Source: Frigoriglobus tundricola
Lineage (GTDB): Bacteria > Planctomycetota > Planctomycetia > Gemmatales > Gemmataceae
Reading direction: 5' to 3'
Assembly (NCBI RefSeq): GCF_013128195.2
Contig: NZ_CP053452.2
Span: 1,922,001 to 1,986,000, forward strand
DNA length: 64,000 nucleotides
Positions 50,742 to 59,427 of the stretch are shown piece after piece (the stretch's first letter is position 1; every line of letters begins with the position of its first letter). The translations under genes were made by a program, and so were the position numbers. Under the pieces are notes generated by a model. It was not told where the DNA came from. It searched no databases and saw only the letters and a program-made list of their open reading frames with translations.

Positions 50742-51731
50742 ATGGCCGCTCCCCTCTTCTCCTCTCCCGCGTCCGACGACGCCCGTGCCGCGTTCGCGGC
50801 GAAGCCGCGCGGCCTGACCGACAAGGTCATGTCGGTCGCGGAGGCCGTGACCCGGTTCGTCCGCGACGGCGACTACCTCGCCACCGGCGGGTTCGGCACG
50901 AACCGCATCCCGGCGGCCGTGTGCCACGAGATCCTGCGCCAGCGGAAGCAGCACCTCGGGTTCGCCGGCCACACCACGACGCACGACTTCCAGATCCTCG
51001 CGGCCGGTAACCTGACGGGCCGCGGGCAGACGCTCGCGAAGGTGGACGCCGCGTACATCGTCGGCCTGGAGGCCCGCGGGCTGTCCCCGCACGCGCGGCG
51101 GGTGGTCGAATCCGGCACCGTGCGGGTCGCGGAGTGGTCGAACTACACGCTCGCGCTCCGCTACACCGCGGCGGCGATGGGGGTGCCGTTCGTCCCCGCC
51201 CGGTCCCTGCTCGGAACCGATACCCTGGCCAACTGTCCCGCGAAAGTGCTGACGTGCCCGTTCACCGGGGAGGCGCTGGTCGCGGTGCCCGCCCTGTACC
51301 CCGACGTGGCGGCGATCCACGTCCACGAGGCCGACCGCTACGGCAACTGCCGCTTCTCCGGCACGTCCGTGGCCGACGTCGAACTCAGCCGCGCCGCGAA
51401 GCGCGTCGTGATCACCTGCGAGCGGCTGGTGCCGCACGAGGAGATGCGCCGGGACCCGCACCGCACGCAGATCCCGTTCCTGTGCGTGGACGCGGTGTGC
51501 GAGGTGCCCCACGGCAGCTACCCGGGCAACATGCCGGGCGAATACTTCTCGGACGAGGACCACCTGCGGTCGTGGATGGAGGTGGAGAAGGACTCGGCCG
51601 CGTTCGCGCAGTTCCTGGAGGACCACATCTACGGTGTCCGCGACTTCGCAGAGTACCTGGAACAGTGCGGCGGGTTGCGCCGACTCCAGGCGCTGCGGCA
51701 ACGGGAGCTGCTGCTTCACCTGGGGAAGTGA
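50742..51731 (+). CDS. CoA-transferase subunit A-like protein
   Basis: 329 residues. KVMSVAEAVTRFVRDGDYLA, the glycine loop TGGFGTNRIP and a C-terminal SGTSVADVELSRAAKRVVIT place it in the family I CoA-transferase alpha subunits (glutaconate/oxoacid type). The beta subunit, which carries the catalytic Glu, is not next to it; the next gene is a ferritin-like protein. It could be a lone acyl-CoA-binding relative. Confidence 0.78.
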   Translation: MAAPLFSSPASDDARAAFAAKPRGLTDKVMSVAEAVTRFVRDGDYLATGGFGTNRIPAAVCHEILRQRKQHLGFAGHTTTHDFQILAAGNLTGRGQTLAKVDAAYIVGLEARGLSPHARRVVESGTVRVAEWSNYTLALRYTAAAMGVPFVPARSLLGTDTLANCPAKVLTCPFTGEALVAVPALYPDVAAIHVHEADRYGNCRFSGTSVADVELSRAAKRVVITCERLVPHEEMRRDPHRTQIPFLCVDAVCEVPHGSYPGNMPGEYFSDEDHLRSWMEVEKDSAAFAQFLEDHIYGVRDFAEYLEQCGGLRRLQALRQRELLLHLGK

Positions 51732-51816
51732 CCCGAACGGGCGAATCCCGCCCACACGAACGGCGCGCGGCGTGCCGCCGCCCGGCTCGCGCCGCGCCGC
51801 TCACCAGGAGTGGATC

Positions 51817-53448
51817 ATGCCGACCCCAACCCCACTTGCGAACTACACGTCGTACAAAGGCCTCCCGCCGCTCGCCGGGCTCTGCACCATCGAGGAGGCC
51901 GCGCGGCCCGGTCTGTCCGTGGAAGAGTGCGTGCGCCGACTCAAGCGGTTGCATTACGGCTTCAAGCGCCTGCACCAACTCCTCACGGCGCGCATCACGG
52001 CCGAACCGATTTACGAACTGAAGACCGGCTTCGCGCACCACGCCTACCTGTGCGCCGAACACGCCACCGCGCTGCGCACGCGGATCGGCGAGCTGCGCGA
52101 GCCGCCGCTGGGCCTGGAAGACGTGCCCCACCCGGCGCTGGAGGCGTTCTTCGACGAAATTCTTGCCGCGCCGACGACGGAGGAGTTAGTTGAGGGCGCG
52201 TACGGGACCGCCATCGACCAGTTGTGGCACGGCATCCGAAAGTACCGCGACGACACGAACCCGCTCACGGACGCCCCGAGCCGGCGCGTGTTGCGATTCG
52301 CCCTGGACGAAGTGAACGACATGGGGAACTGGGGCGCGCGCGTCACGAGCAGCCTGGTGGAACCCGATTCCGAGCGGCAAACCGCACTAGAGGAGTGGGG
52401 AAAGTACCTGGGCTCCTTGCTCGCCGCGGCCGGCGGCCTCGACGGAACGGCAACCACTACGGCGAGCGGGGGGCGTGAGCCCCACGGGCACCCCTCCACG
52501 CAACTCAATACGGTGGCGGCTTCGCACGGGGCCGCAGCGCCGGGTTCCGCACAGGCGATTTCCTCGCAGCCGGTTTTTTCACAGCCGGTTTCCCCGCAGC
52601 CGGTTTCCCCACTCGGGGGGCTCACGCCCCCCACTCGCCGAGGGGAGGGGGTTCCCCGGCGCTATTCCGCAACACCCTACCGGTACGACCCGGTTCCGAA
52701 GCGCGACGAGCGGTTCACCGACCCGTGGAACCAGGGCGTGAACGCCGAAGCGTTCCTGTACAACCCGGCGTACCCGGCGCGGGCGAAGGCGCTCATGATG
52801 CTCTACAAGCGCCTCCGCGAGATCGACGTGCCCGAGATGATGGCGTCGATCATCACCCAGACGCCCGGCAAGCCGTGGGGCTATTACCGCGACATGAGCC
52901 GCCAGCTCTGGGACGAGGCGCGGCACGCGATGATGGGCGAGGTCGGGTTCGTCGCGCTCGGCGTGGACTGGACGAGGGCGAAAATCACGCTCAACTGGTC
53001 GCACCGGCTCAACACCGAGTGCACGCCGATGGAGCGGCACGGCGTCCTCTACTTCATCGAACAGGGGCTGATGCCCAGAACCGGCAAGCGGTACGAGTTC
53101 GAGACCGGTCAGGGGTCCGCCCTGCCCCTCGTCGCGACGCTACAGGACTTCGACTGGGCCGACGAGGTGCTCCACTCGCAGATCGGCCGGCAGTGGTACG
53201 TTCCGCTGTTCGGCAGCCCGAAGGAGGCGCTGGACTTCGGCGACGCGGCGTGGTCGAGGGTGCTGAGCAACTGGGCGACGGTGAAGGACCGGGGGCTCAC
53301 CGGGCACGAGAACTGGTGGCCGGCGGTGTACGAGATGGCGTGCCGCGCCGAGGGCGTGCCGCCCGACGCGGCCGTGCTGGCGTTCGCCGAAACCTACGAA
53401 GGGAAGCGGGCCGATCTCAAGGCCGTGGGCGAGGGGCTGAGCGGCTGA
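51817..53448 (+). CDS. Ferritin-like (DUF455-type) protein with repeat-derived linker
   Basis: 543 residues. ATG at 51817 with AGGAG upstream. N-terminal half (about 1-205) is helical (VRRLKRLHYGFKRLHQLLTA). Residues 215-290 form a low-complexity linker encoded by a palindromic repeat (REPHGHPSTQLN ... LGGLTPPTRRGEG). The C-terminal half has DEARHAMMGEVGFVALGVDW, like the E..H pairs of ferritin-like DUF455 proteins, and a Trp-rich end. Metal-dependent oxygenase or dehydratase activity is possible but unproven. Downstream of the CoA-transferase-like gene by 85 bp. Confidence 0.7.
   Translation: MPTPTPLANYTSYKGLPPLAGLCTIEEAARPGLSVEECVRRLKRLHYGFKRLHQLLTARITAEPIYELKTGFAHHAYLCAEHATALRTRIGELREPPLGLEDVPHPALEAFFDEILAAPTTEELVEGAYGTAIDQLWHGIRKYRDDTNPLTDAPSRRVLRFALDEVNDMGNWGARVTSSLVEPDSERQTALEEWGKYLGSLLAAAGGLDGTATTTASGGREPHGHPSTQLNTVAASHGAAAPGSAQAISSQPVFSQPVSPQPVSPLGGLTPPTRRGEGVPRRYSATPYRYDPVPKRDERFTDPWNQGVNAEAFLYNPAYPARAKALMMLYKRLREIDVPEMMASIITQTPGKPWGYYRDMSRQLWDEARHAMMGEVGFVALGVDWTRAKITLNWSHRLNTECTPMERHGVLYFIEQGLMPRTGKRYEFETGQGSALPLVATLQDFDWADEVLHSQIGRQWYVPLFGSPKEALDFGDAAWSRVLSNWATVKDRGLTGHENWWPAVYEMACRAEGVPPDAAVLAFAETYEGKRADLKAVGEGLSG
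52461..52639. repeat. Palindromic element inside a coding sequence
   Basis: Arms 52461-52483 and 52617-52639 are complementary at 22 of 23 positions (GGCGAG.GGGGGGCGTGAGCC and its complement). Between them 'CAGCCGGTTT' repeats four times. The frame remains open through the whole element, giving the Gln/Pro/Ser-rich linker. Confidence 0.85.
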
Positions 53449-53514
53449 GCGCGGCGGCGCCCGGGTGCCGCGGGGCATCGACCGGCGCCCTCATATCCAC
53501 CGTTCCGCCACCCG

Positions 53515-54363
53515 TTAATGGTTCAGGATCTGATCCAGTACCCAGCACCCGCGGACGTGCCGGCGCCCGTTGCGGCAGTGGGCGAGGAGGTCGTCGTCGT
53601 CGCACCCGGCGTCTTGGAGCGCGTCCGCGAGAATGGGCATCGCGCTGAACTCGCGGGCCGTGTACACCCGGCGGGCGATGCGCGTCACGTTATCGGTGCG
53701 CCAGTCCGCGAGGAACGGGACGAACGCGTACGGGCGCCCGTACACCTCCCGGAGCAACCGCTCCGAATGCAGTTCGACCGGCACCCATTCGTACCGCGGG
53801 GTGTTTGATTCGAACGGGAGATAGACGAGCCGCGCCAGCCCCTTCCACTCGTCGTCTTCAAGGGGCGGGACCGGCTCCCCCGGGGCCGCCGCCCGCGCCC
53901 GCGCCTTCTTCTGGGCGAGCACCGCGGCCGGCACCGGGTAGCCGGTGGCGCTGAGTGCGGACAGCTCCGCCTCCGCTTCGAGCAGGTCGCCCTCTTCTCC
54001 GAACGAGGTCCACAACCGCTCGGCGATCGGCGCGAGGGCGGCCCGGAGCCCTTCCTGCTGGCGCGGCGCTTCGGCGCACATTTCGGCCAGCGCGACCAGG
54101 GCGCGGCACACCACCGGCAGCCGCGCCCACGTCCCCGCCCGCCGGGCGCACGCCAGCAGGTACATGCGGCTCTGCCGGGTCTGGGGCCGCACGCTGCCCA
54201 GCGTGTACATCGGGTACAATGCGGCCAACAGGTCGTGCGGATCGTGGCTGTTCCGCCAGATGTCTTCGGTCATATTTTGCGCCGCTTGAGTGCCGCTGTG
54301 CGAGATGTGTTCGTTCATATTTTGCGCCGTTTCGGTGCTGCTGCGCCAGATGTGTTCGTTCAT
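53515..54363 (-). CDS. Gemmata-type hypothetical protein with triplicated start
   Basis: 282 residues from the ATG at 54363. The core begins TEDIWRNSHDPHDLLAALYP and ends with FSAMPILADALQDAGCDDDD and HVRGCWVLDQILNH, a C-terminal block I recall from many Gemmataceae proteins. In front of it a 15-residue unit (AQNMNEHIWRSST-like) occurs three times, each with its own Met, at 54363, 54318 and 54273; a TTG at 54396 would extend it further. Which Met is used is open. Soluble, function unknown. Confidence 0.72.
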   Translation of the reverse strand: MNEHIWRSSTETAQNMNEHISHSGTQAAQNMTEDIWRNSHDPHDLLAALYPMYTLGSVRPQTRQSRMYLLACARRAGTWARLPVVCRALVALAEMCAEAPRQQEGLRAALAPIAERLWTSFGEEGDLLEAEAELSALSATGYPVPAAVLAQKKARARAAAPGEPVPPLEDDEWKGLARLVYLPFESNTPRYEWVPVELHSERLLREVYGRPYAFVPFLADWRTDNVTRIARRVYTAREFSAMPILADALQDAGCDDDDLLAHCRNGRRHVRGCWVLDQILNH

Positions 54364-54376
54364 ATTTTGCGTCGCA
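54249..54376. repeat. 45-bp tandem repeat at a gene start
   Basis: CATATTTTGC recurs at 54271, 54316 and 54361, and the longer unit (GCCAGATGT.TTCG.T before it) repeats with the same 45-bp period, about 2.8 copies. On the minus strand each unit carries an in-frame ATG of the hypothetical gene. Confidence 0.9.
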
Positions 54377-54414
54377 TCGGCAATAAGAACGGCCAACTGT
54401 GAAAGGCGAATCGG

Positions 54415-55203
54415 TCAGCCGCCCGCGGGCGGCACCGGCCGCTTGAGCGCGTCGGCCAGTTGTGTTTCGAGCGCGGCGACGCGCGCCTTGAGGGCGTCGA
54501 TCTCCGCGACCGCGGCGGTCAGCTTGGCCTCCAGCCCGCCCGCCGGCGCCGCCGCCCGGCCCGGGACCGGCGCTAGTTCGGCCACGGGCGTCGGCGCGTG
54601 CGAGTGCTGGGCCGTCAACCGGACCAGCTCGTCGGCCGTGTGGAACCCGTGGGTCACCACCGCGCCGCGCCGGTCCGGGTCCGTCAGATAGACGACGAGG
54701 CGCCGCTCCACCAGCGGCCCCAGCACGTCCTCAAGGGCGTCGAGCGAGTCGATCGGGGCCATGCGGGCGGCGCGGGTGCGCAGGTCGCCTTTCGTCTGCG
54801 GGCCGCGCAGGAGCAGCTCGGCCAGCACCGCGAGTTCGGGGCCGCCGCCCGTCCACACCGCGTACAGCTCGTGGCGGAACCGGTCCACCCGGCCGCCGGT
54901 GATGCGCGTCACCAGCCCGCGCGGCTGGAGCGCCTCGACCGCCTCCTCGACCTCCACCTCGTCCAGTTCCAGCACCGGGTCGCGGTTCGACTTCTGGTTG
55001 CACCCGGTGACGAGGGCGTTGAGCGAGAGCGGGTACGAGTCCGCGGTTTTCGAGGTCTTCTGCTTCTCGACCAGCACCCCGAGGATGCGCCGCTCGATCG
55101 GCGAGAGCGGGTCCCAGGTCGGCCCCGGCGCGGGTGTCGGAGCGGGGGCGGGGGCGTTCGGGGCCGGCTGCGGTTGGGGCGATGGGGTCGCGTCCGCCGA
55201 CAT
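54415..55203 (-). CDS. yceH: YceH-family (DUF480) protein
   Basis: 262 residues. DPLSPIERRILGVLVEKQKT and YPLSLNALVTGCNQKSNRDP are the YceH signature; LLLRGPQTKGDLRTRAARM and VYLTDPDRRG follow as the second winged-helix unit. N-terminal 25 residues are Pro/Ala-rich and not conserved; the C-terminus is a short coiled coil (AAVAEIDALKARVAALETQL). Two tandem winged-helix domains suggest nucleic-acid binding; the role is unknown. Confidence 0.9.
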   Translation of the reverse strand: MSADATPSPQPQPAPNAPAPAPTPAPGPTWDPLSPIERRILGVLVEKQKTSKTADSYPLSLNALVTGCNQKSNRDPVLELDEVEVEEAVEALQPRGLVTRITGGRVDRFRHELYAVWTGGGPELAVLAELLLRGPQTKGDLRTRAARMAPIDSLDALEDVLGPLVERRLVVYLTDPDRRGAVVTHGFHTADELVRLTAQHSHAPTPVAELAPVPGRAAAPAGGLEAKLTAAVAEIDALKARVAALETQLADALKRPVPPAGG

Positions 55204-55431
55204 GTCAACCGCTCCAGAGTAGGGCGAGGGCGCGCGGGTCCGTTCCACGTACTTTTGTCTTACGAACTGTGAGACGGGGTGAAAAGTGGTTCGACAACTG
55301 GGCCGTCGCATGCCCGTTGAACGCGGCGGTCGCGGCTCGGCCCGTCAGACCGAATCGTGTGGATCGCGCTCTGGAGCCGGTCTCACAGAGGTAGGGGTGT
55401 TGTGTTGAAATGCTGAGGTGGTCGCGGGCGT

Positions 55432-55506
55432 GTCGCGAACGCCCCTCACCCGGCTCGGCGGGGAGAGGTCGGCGAGTCTTCGAGCCGGGTAAGGGGCGTT
55501 CGCGAC
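55432..55506. repeat. Inverted repeat, 26-bp arms
   Basis: Arms 55432-55457 and 55481-55506 match at 25 of 26 positions (GTCGCGAACGCCCC onward) around a 23-base loop. It lies in the 429-bp gap 55204-55632 between two minus-strand genes, with TGTGGATCG strings on both sides. I see no gene in this gap. Confidence 0.85.
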
Positions 55507-55632
55507 GCCACAGAAGTCACTTCGTCGTTTCAACACGGCCCGGCCGGTGCTGTGTGGATCGTGCCGCCCGGCCTCACAGAGGCCGGCTCCAGAAGACGGA
55601 CCGGCGGCGTCACGAATCCACACGACCGCACG

Positions 55633-57117
55633 TCATTTGCCCGGGAACCGGGCGGGATCGGCGACGAGCGGGTCGAGCGGGTCACCGTTGAGGGCTTTCA
55701 TGAACAGAACCAGGTCGGCTTTCTCCTGTGGGGTCAGGTTCAGCTTCAGCGGGATGATCGGCTTCTTCGCCGGGCCGTAGGTCTTCACCGCGGGGTCGAC
55801 CGGCTTGCCCGCGGCACGGGCCTTCACGTAGGCGGCCTCGGCGGCGGTGTCGCGCATCTTCTCGTCCAGCCACGCGTTCACGTTGCCGCCGCGGTCGTAG
55901 AACTCGACCACCTCTTCCAGCGTCTTCTCGTCGCCGCTGTGCATGTACGGGGCCGTGTGGAGCAGACCGCGGACGCCCGGCGTCTTGAACGCGCCGACGA
56001 ACGCGGTGTCCTTGTGCCCCGTCGGCAGCCGCAGGAACCGGCCGAAATCGTCGAGCGGCAGCTCGCCGCTCTTCGCGCCCACGCCGAGGTTGTGGAACGT
56101 GTGGTCGGTGTACGTGTCGCCGGTGTGGCAGTTCGTGCAGCGCGCCTTGCCGAAGAACAGGTCCCGGCCGGCGAGGAGCCGCTTGCCGAACGCGTCGGCC
56201 CGCGCGGCGTCCTTGGCGGCGTCCAGCCCCAGGTCCTTGAGCGCGGGGCCGTTCGCGGCGAATTCGGCTTTGAGCGCGGTCGCGTAGTCCGCCGCCGTCA
56301 GGACGAACTTGCCGCTCTCCTCCTCGATCACCCGCGTCCGCATCGCGGCCTCGGCCCGGTCGTGCAGGCCGTTACCGAGCAGCACGGTGCGCTCGTAAGC
56401 GGCCACGGCCTTCGCGGCGGCGTCGCGGGTCGGGGCGTGGCCGAACACGGCGTTGAACGCCTTCACGTACCCGGGGTTGGCGCGGAGCCGGGTGACGGCC
56501 TCTTCCCACGGGTCGGCCTTCCCGCCGAACATCTCCTTGCTGTTGCCGACCGGCCCCTGGGCCTGGTCCTCGAGCGACGTACCGCGGCCGTCCCAGAACT
56601 GGAACCGGTTGTACGCGGCGTTGAACACCGTGGGCGCGTTGATCGGCCCGAGCGCGTTGTTGATCCCGGTGGAGGTGCGCTTGCCGTCCGCGAAGCCCTT
56701 GGCCGGGGCGTGGCACGACGCGCAGGCGACGGTGCCGTCGCTGGACAGAATTTCGTCGTAGTAGAGCTTCTTGCCGAGGACCCATTTCTCGACCGTCATC
56801 GGGTTCTCGGGCGGCACCACCGGCGCCTGGGTGAGGCCGAGCGGCACCTTCAGTTTGACCACTTTCCGCGTCACCTTCAGGCCGGTGACGGGGTCGGCGT
56901 CCTCCTGGGTGCCGTCGGTCCAGAAGCCCTTGAGCGCCTTCCACTCCGGCTGGTTGCTGGTGACGAACACCATCGGGACGCGGTCTTTGAACGGCGTCAT
57001 CTTCGACTCGTCCGGCAGCAGAAAGTCGGCCGCTTCGAGTTTGGGCTCCGGCTGCGCGACCACCGGGGCGGCGCTGGCGAGCAGCACGAGCGCGGAGAGG
57101 AGCCTGTGGGGGGTCAT
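55633..57117 (-). CDS. Di-haem cytochrome c peroxidase (MauG/CcpA family), exported
   Basis: 494 residues. Signal peptide (RLLSALVLLASAAPVVAQ). Two haem-attachment motifs, CASCH and CTNCH, about 230 residues apart, and FWDGRGTSLEDQAQGPVGNS and MHSGDEKTLEEVVEFYDRGG, the standard blocks of the bacterial peroxidase/MauG family. It would reduce H2O2 or carry out radical chemistry in the periplasm. ATG at 57117 is preceded by a signal-peptide-free GC-rich stretch, so upstream starts are rejected. Confidence 0.93.
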   Translation of the reverse strand: MTPHRLLSALVLLASAAPVVAQPEPKLEAADFLLPDESKMTPFKDRVPMVFVTSNQPEWKALKGFWTDGTQEDADPVTGLKVTRKVVKLKVPLGLTQAPVVPPENPMTVEKWVLGKKLYYDEILSSDGTVACASCHAPAKGFADGKRTSTGINNALGPINAPTVFNAAYNRFQFWDGRGTSLEDQAQGPVGNSKEMFGGKADPWEEAVTRLRANPGYVKAFNAVFGHAPTRDAAAKAVAAYERTVLLGNGLHDRAEAAMRTRVIEEESGKFVLTAADYATALKAEFAANGPALKDLGLDAAKDAARADAFGKRLLAGRDLFFGKARCTNCHTGDTYTDHTFHNLGVGAKSGELPLDDFGRFLRLPTGHKDTAFVGAFKTPGVRGLLHTAPYMHSGDEKTLEEVVEFYDRGGNVNAWLDEKMRDTAAEAAYVKARAAGKPVDPAVKTYGPAKKPIIPLKLNLTPQEKADLVLFMKALNGDPLDPLVADPARFPGK

Positions 57118-57608
57118 GGTGGTCCTTGGGTTCGGGGGCGGAGACGCGGTGCGAGGAACCGGTCGCGCGGCGGGTGTCGGATACCATCCGCCCGCATTTG
57201 GGCCGGGGTTCGCTCTCGCCACCGCGTGGTGAGAAGCGGCCGCGGCCCGACGGGCGGAACAGTCAAAGAGGTTCGGCAGACCAGCAGGTAGCACAGTATC
57301 GTTAGGGCCCCGGCGCGGACCCGTCAACGCTCGGCGCATCGGGCGCGGGTTCATGAGGGATCGGTCGGACCGATGCAAGTGCCGCGAGCGGATCGGCCAC
57401 GGTCGGGCGATCGGTGAGATCGGCCGGCGGGTGCGCGGGCGCCTCGGCCCGCGCGGGTGAGGAGGAAACCGCGGCCGAGTGGCAGCACGTCCTTACCCGC
57501 CAGTAGGACATTGGACGCGAGAAACGCCGCCGGTGGGACGGGAGTACCGTCCGGTCGAGACATGAGGGGATCGGGCGCAATTGAAACGGCGGCGGTCTCG
57601 TCGGGCGG
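57118..57608. other. Gene-poor gap, 491 bp
   Basis: Between the peroxidase and the AhpC/TSA-like gene. Several short minus-strand frames exist (for example 57302-57580 and 57351-57563), but their products are Arg/Pro/Ser-rich and I cannot support them. A weak fragment near 57450-57560 (FLASNVLLAGKDVLPLGRGF) could be a gene remnant. No clear hairpin or repeat. Confidence 0.5.
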
Positions 57609-58187
57609 TCATCCGTTCGCGGTCGCGGGCGTCCGCTCGCCCGCGGTCGGTGAGGCCGGAAGGGTCGCCAGGAGGGCGGCGACGGAGGGGCGGTCCGTGG
57701 GGTCGATCGACCGGTAGGCGAACACGAGTTTCCGCTCGCGGGTGATAATGAAGTCGCCGCCGAGTTGCCGCTGGTCCTCGCCCGCGTAGGGCCGTGCCGC
57801 GAGGTAGCCCTTCGTCATCGCGCGGAAGAACCGCCACAGCACCAGCGGCTTGAAAAACGCCAGTCGCCCCGCGCGCTCGAGGCCGAACACCGTGTACACG
57901 GCCCGGTCGGGGTCGCCCACCAGCGGCACGCCCCACACCTTCCGCGACGTGTACAGCGTCAAGATCTTGGGCTTCGCCTGCGACACGACGAGCACGGGGC
58001 ACCCGCGGGCGGCGAACCGCTCGCGGGCGGCGTCCACCTCGCCGAGGTGGGCGTTGCAGGCCGCACAGGCGAGGTGCCGGAGGAAGACGAGCAGCAGGAA
58101 ATCGGCGGTGCAGAACTCGGACAGCTGCCCCCGGCTGCCGTCCGGCCGCAAGAACGCAAAATCGGGAACCGTGTCTCCGGGTCTCAT
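57609..58187 (-). CDS. Peroxiredoxin-like (AhpC/TSA-2) protein
   Basis: 192 residues. Thioredoxin-fold: GDTVPDFAFLRPDGSRGQL, LLVFLRHLACAACNAHLGEV with a CAAC redox pair in place of the PxxxTxxC motif of typical 2-Cys peroxiredoxins, and VFGLERAGRLAF. It resembles the PF13911 AhpC/TSA-2 (SelL/PRXL2-like) group. Start overlaps the upstream glycosyltransferase stop by 4 bp (ATGA), so it is the last gene of that operon. Confidence 0.8.
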   Translation of the reverse strand: MRPGDTVPDFAFLRPDGSRGQLSEFCTADFLLLVFLRHLACAACNAHLGEVDAARERFAARGCPVLVVSQAKPKILTLYTSRKVWGVPLVGDPDRAVYTVFGLERAGRLAFFKPLVLWRFFRAMTKGYLAARPYAGEDQRQLGGDFIITRERKLVFAYRSIDPTDRPSVAALLATLPASPTAGERTPATANG

Positions 58188-59212
58188 GCCGGGAGCTTAT
58201 GGCCGCCGGGCGGCGGCCACAACCGCCTTCGCACCTGTTTCACCGATTCTTTCCAGAACCCCCACGCGAAGCCGAAGTGGATCGCGACGAACACCACCGG
58301 GATGCGCGCGGCGACGGCGACCGGCTGCCCGCGCCCCAGCACCGCACCCGCACCGAGCAGCACAGCGGCGTAAAGGGCGAGGCTCGCGAGCCACAACGCG
58401 CCGAGGTACGGCACCGCGCCGCACAGGGCGCCCGCGGCGAGCACCCACACCGCCCACAGCGGCGGCACCAGCGCGGGGACGGACAGCGACTTCGGGTGCT
58501 TGCACGCGAGCTTCGCCCGGCCGCCGCCGTAGCGGCCGAGCTGGTAGAACAGCGCGCGGAAGCTGCCCCGCGGCTCGTACACGATCTGCACCGTGGGCGT
58601 GAAGTAGCACGTGAGGCCCGCGGCGTGGACGCGCTCGTTGAACTCCACGTCCTCGCAGGCGTCGAACTCCTGGTCGAACAGGCCGATCGTGTGGACCACG
58701 TGCCGCGTGTACGCGACCGCCGTGCTCTGGGGCGGCACGAACTTCGCCTCGTTCGAGTAGATGTCCGAGTCCGGGTTGTGGCCGAGCCGGCTGCTGCGGG
58801 CGGCGCTCACGGCCCGCTGGAACGGCGTCGGGCGCTCGACGCCGAGCGGTTGCGGGCGGCCCAGGCTGTCCGCGCCGCTCGCCTCGAACGCCGCCGACAG
58901 CTTCTTCAGGTACCCGCGGTCGGGCACGTGACAGTGCCCGTCCACGACGACGATCACGTCCTTCGTCGCGTGGCGGATCGCGGTGTTCCGGCCCGACGAG
59001 GCGAGCCGCCCGTAGTTGAACACGAGTTTCAGGTTGGCGAACTCGGACTGCAACCGGCGGACGACGGGCACGGTGTCGTCGGTCGACGCGCCGTCGGCGA
59101 CGATCACCTCGAACGCGCCCGGCGGGAAGTCCTGCGTGAGCAGGAGCCGCAGTGTGTGTTCGACGGACCGCGACTCGTTCCGCACCGGCACGATTACTGA
59201 AACGGATGGCAT
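58184..59212 (-). CDS. Family 2 glycosyltransferase
   Basis: 342 residues. GT-A fold: SVSVIVPVRNESRSVEHTLR, VIVADGASTDDTVPVVRRLQ, the DxD-like VVDGHCHVPDRGY and ACEDVEFNERVHAAGL (ExD motif). Three C-terminal membrane helices (LVPPLWAVWVLAAGALCGAV onward) as in ExoA/succinoglycan-type enzymes. It would add a sugar to a lipid-linked exopolysaccharide intermediate on the cytoplasmic face. Downstream of the sugar transferase on the same strand. Confidence 0.9.
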   Translation of the reverse strand: MPSVSVIVPVRNESRSVEHTLRLLLTQDFPPGAFEVIVADGASTDDTVPVVRRLQSEFANLKLVFNYGRLASSGRNTAIRHATKDVIVVVDGHCHVPDRGYLKKLSAAFEASGADSLGRPQPLGVERPTPFQRAVSAARSSRLGHNPDSDIYSNEAKFVPPQSTAVAYTRHVVHTIGLFDQEFDACEDVEFNERVHAAGLTCYFTPTVQIVYEPRGSFRALFYQLGRYGGGRAKLACKHPKSLSVPALVPPLWAVWVLAAGALCGAVPYLGALWLASLALYAAVLLGAGAVLGRGQPVAVAARIPVVFVAIHFGFAWGFWKESVKQVRRRLWPPPGGHKLPA

Positions 59213-59242
59213 CCTTGCCCCACGGGTCAGAAGACAGATGAG

Positions 59243-59404
59243 CCACAGAGGCACAGAGAGCACAGAGAAATACGAAAGGCAGAGAGGAAGGCCGTTCGCT
59301 GGTTCCCGCGGCCTGTTGCCCTCAAGCCGGGCTCCGCGGCCGTTCCAAATGAACCTGGTCTTCTCGGTATCGGTCTTCTCTCTGTGTTCTCTGTGACTCT
59401 GTGG
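59243..59404. repeat. Inverted repeat, 26-bp arms
   Basis: Arms 59243-59268 and 59379-59404 match at 24 of 26 positions (CCACAGAG.CACAGAGA and its complement). It lies in the 215-bp gap between the glycosyltransferase and the sugar transferase, both on the minus strand. Confidence 0.85.
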
Positions 59405-59427
59405 TTAGTTCCGCATTGTTAGTTGAT

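Noticed and set aside
57302-57580. 92-codon minus-strand frame in the gap after the peroxidase
   Set aside because: Ser/Arg/Pro-rich with no ribosome-binding site; frames overlap each other here.
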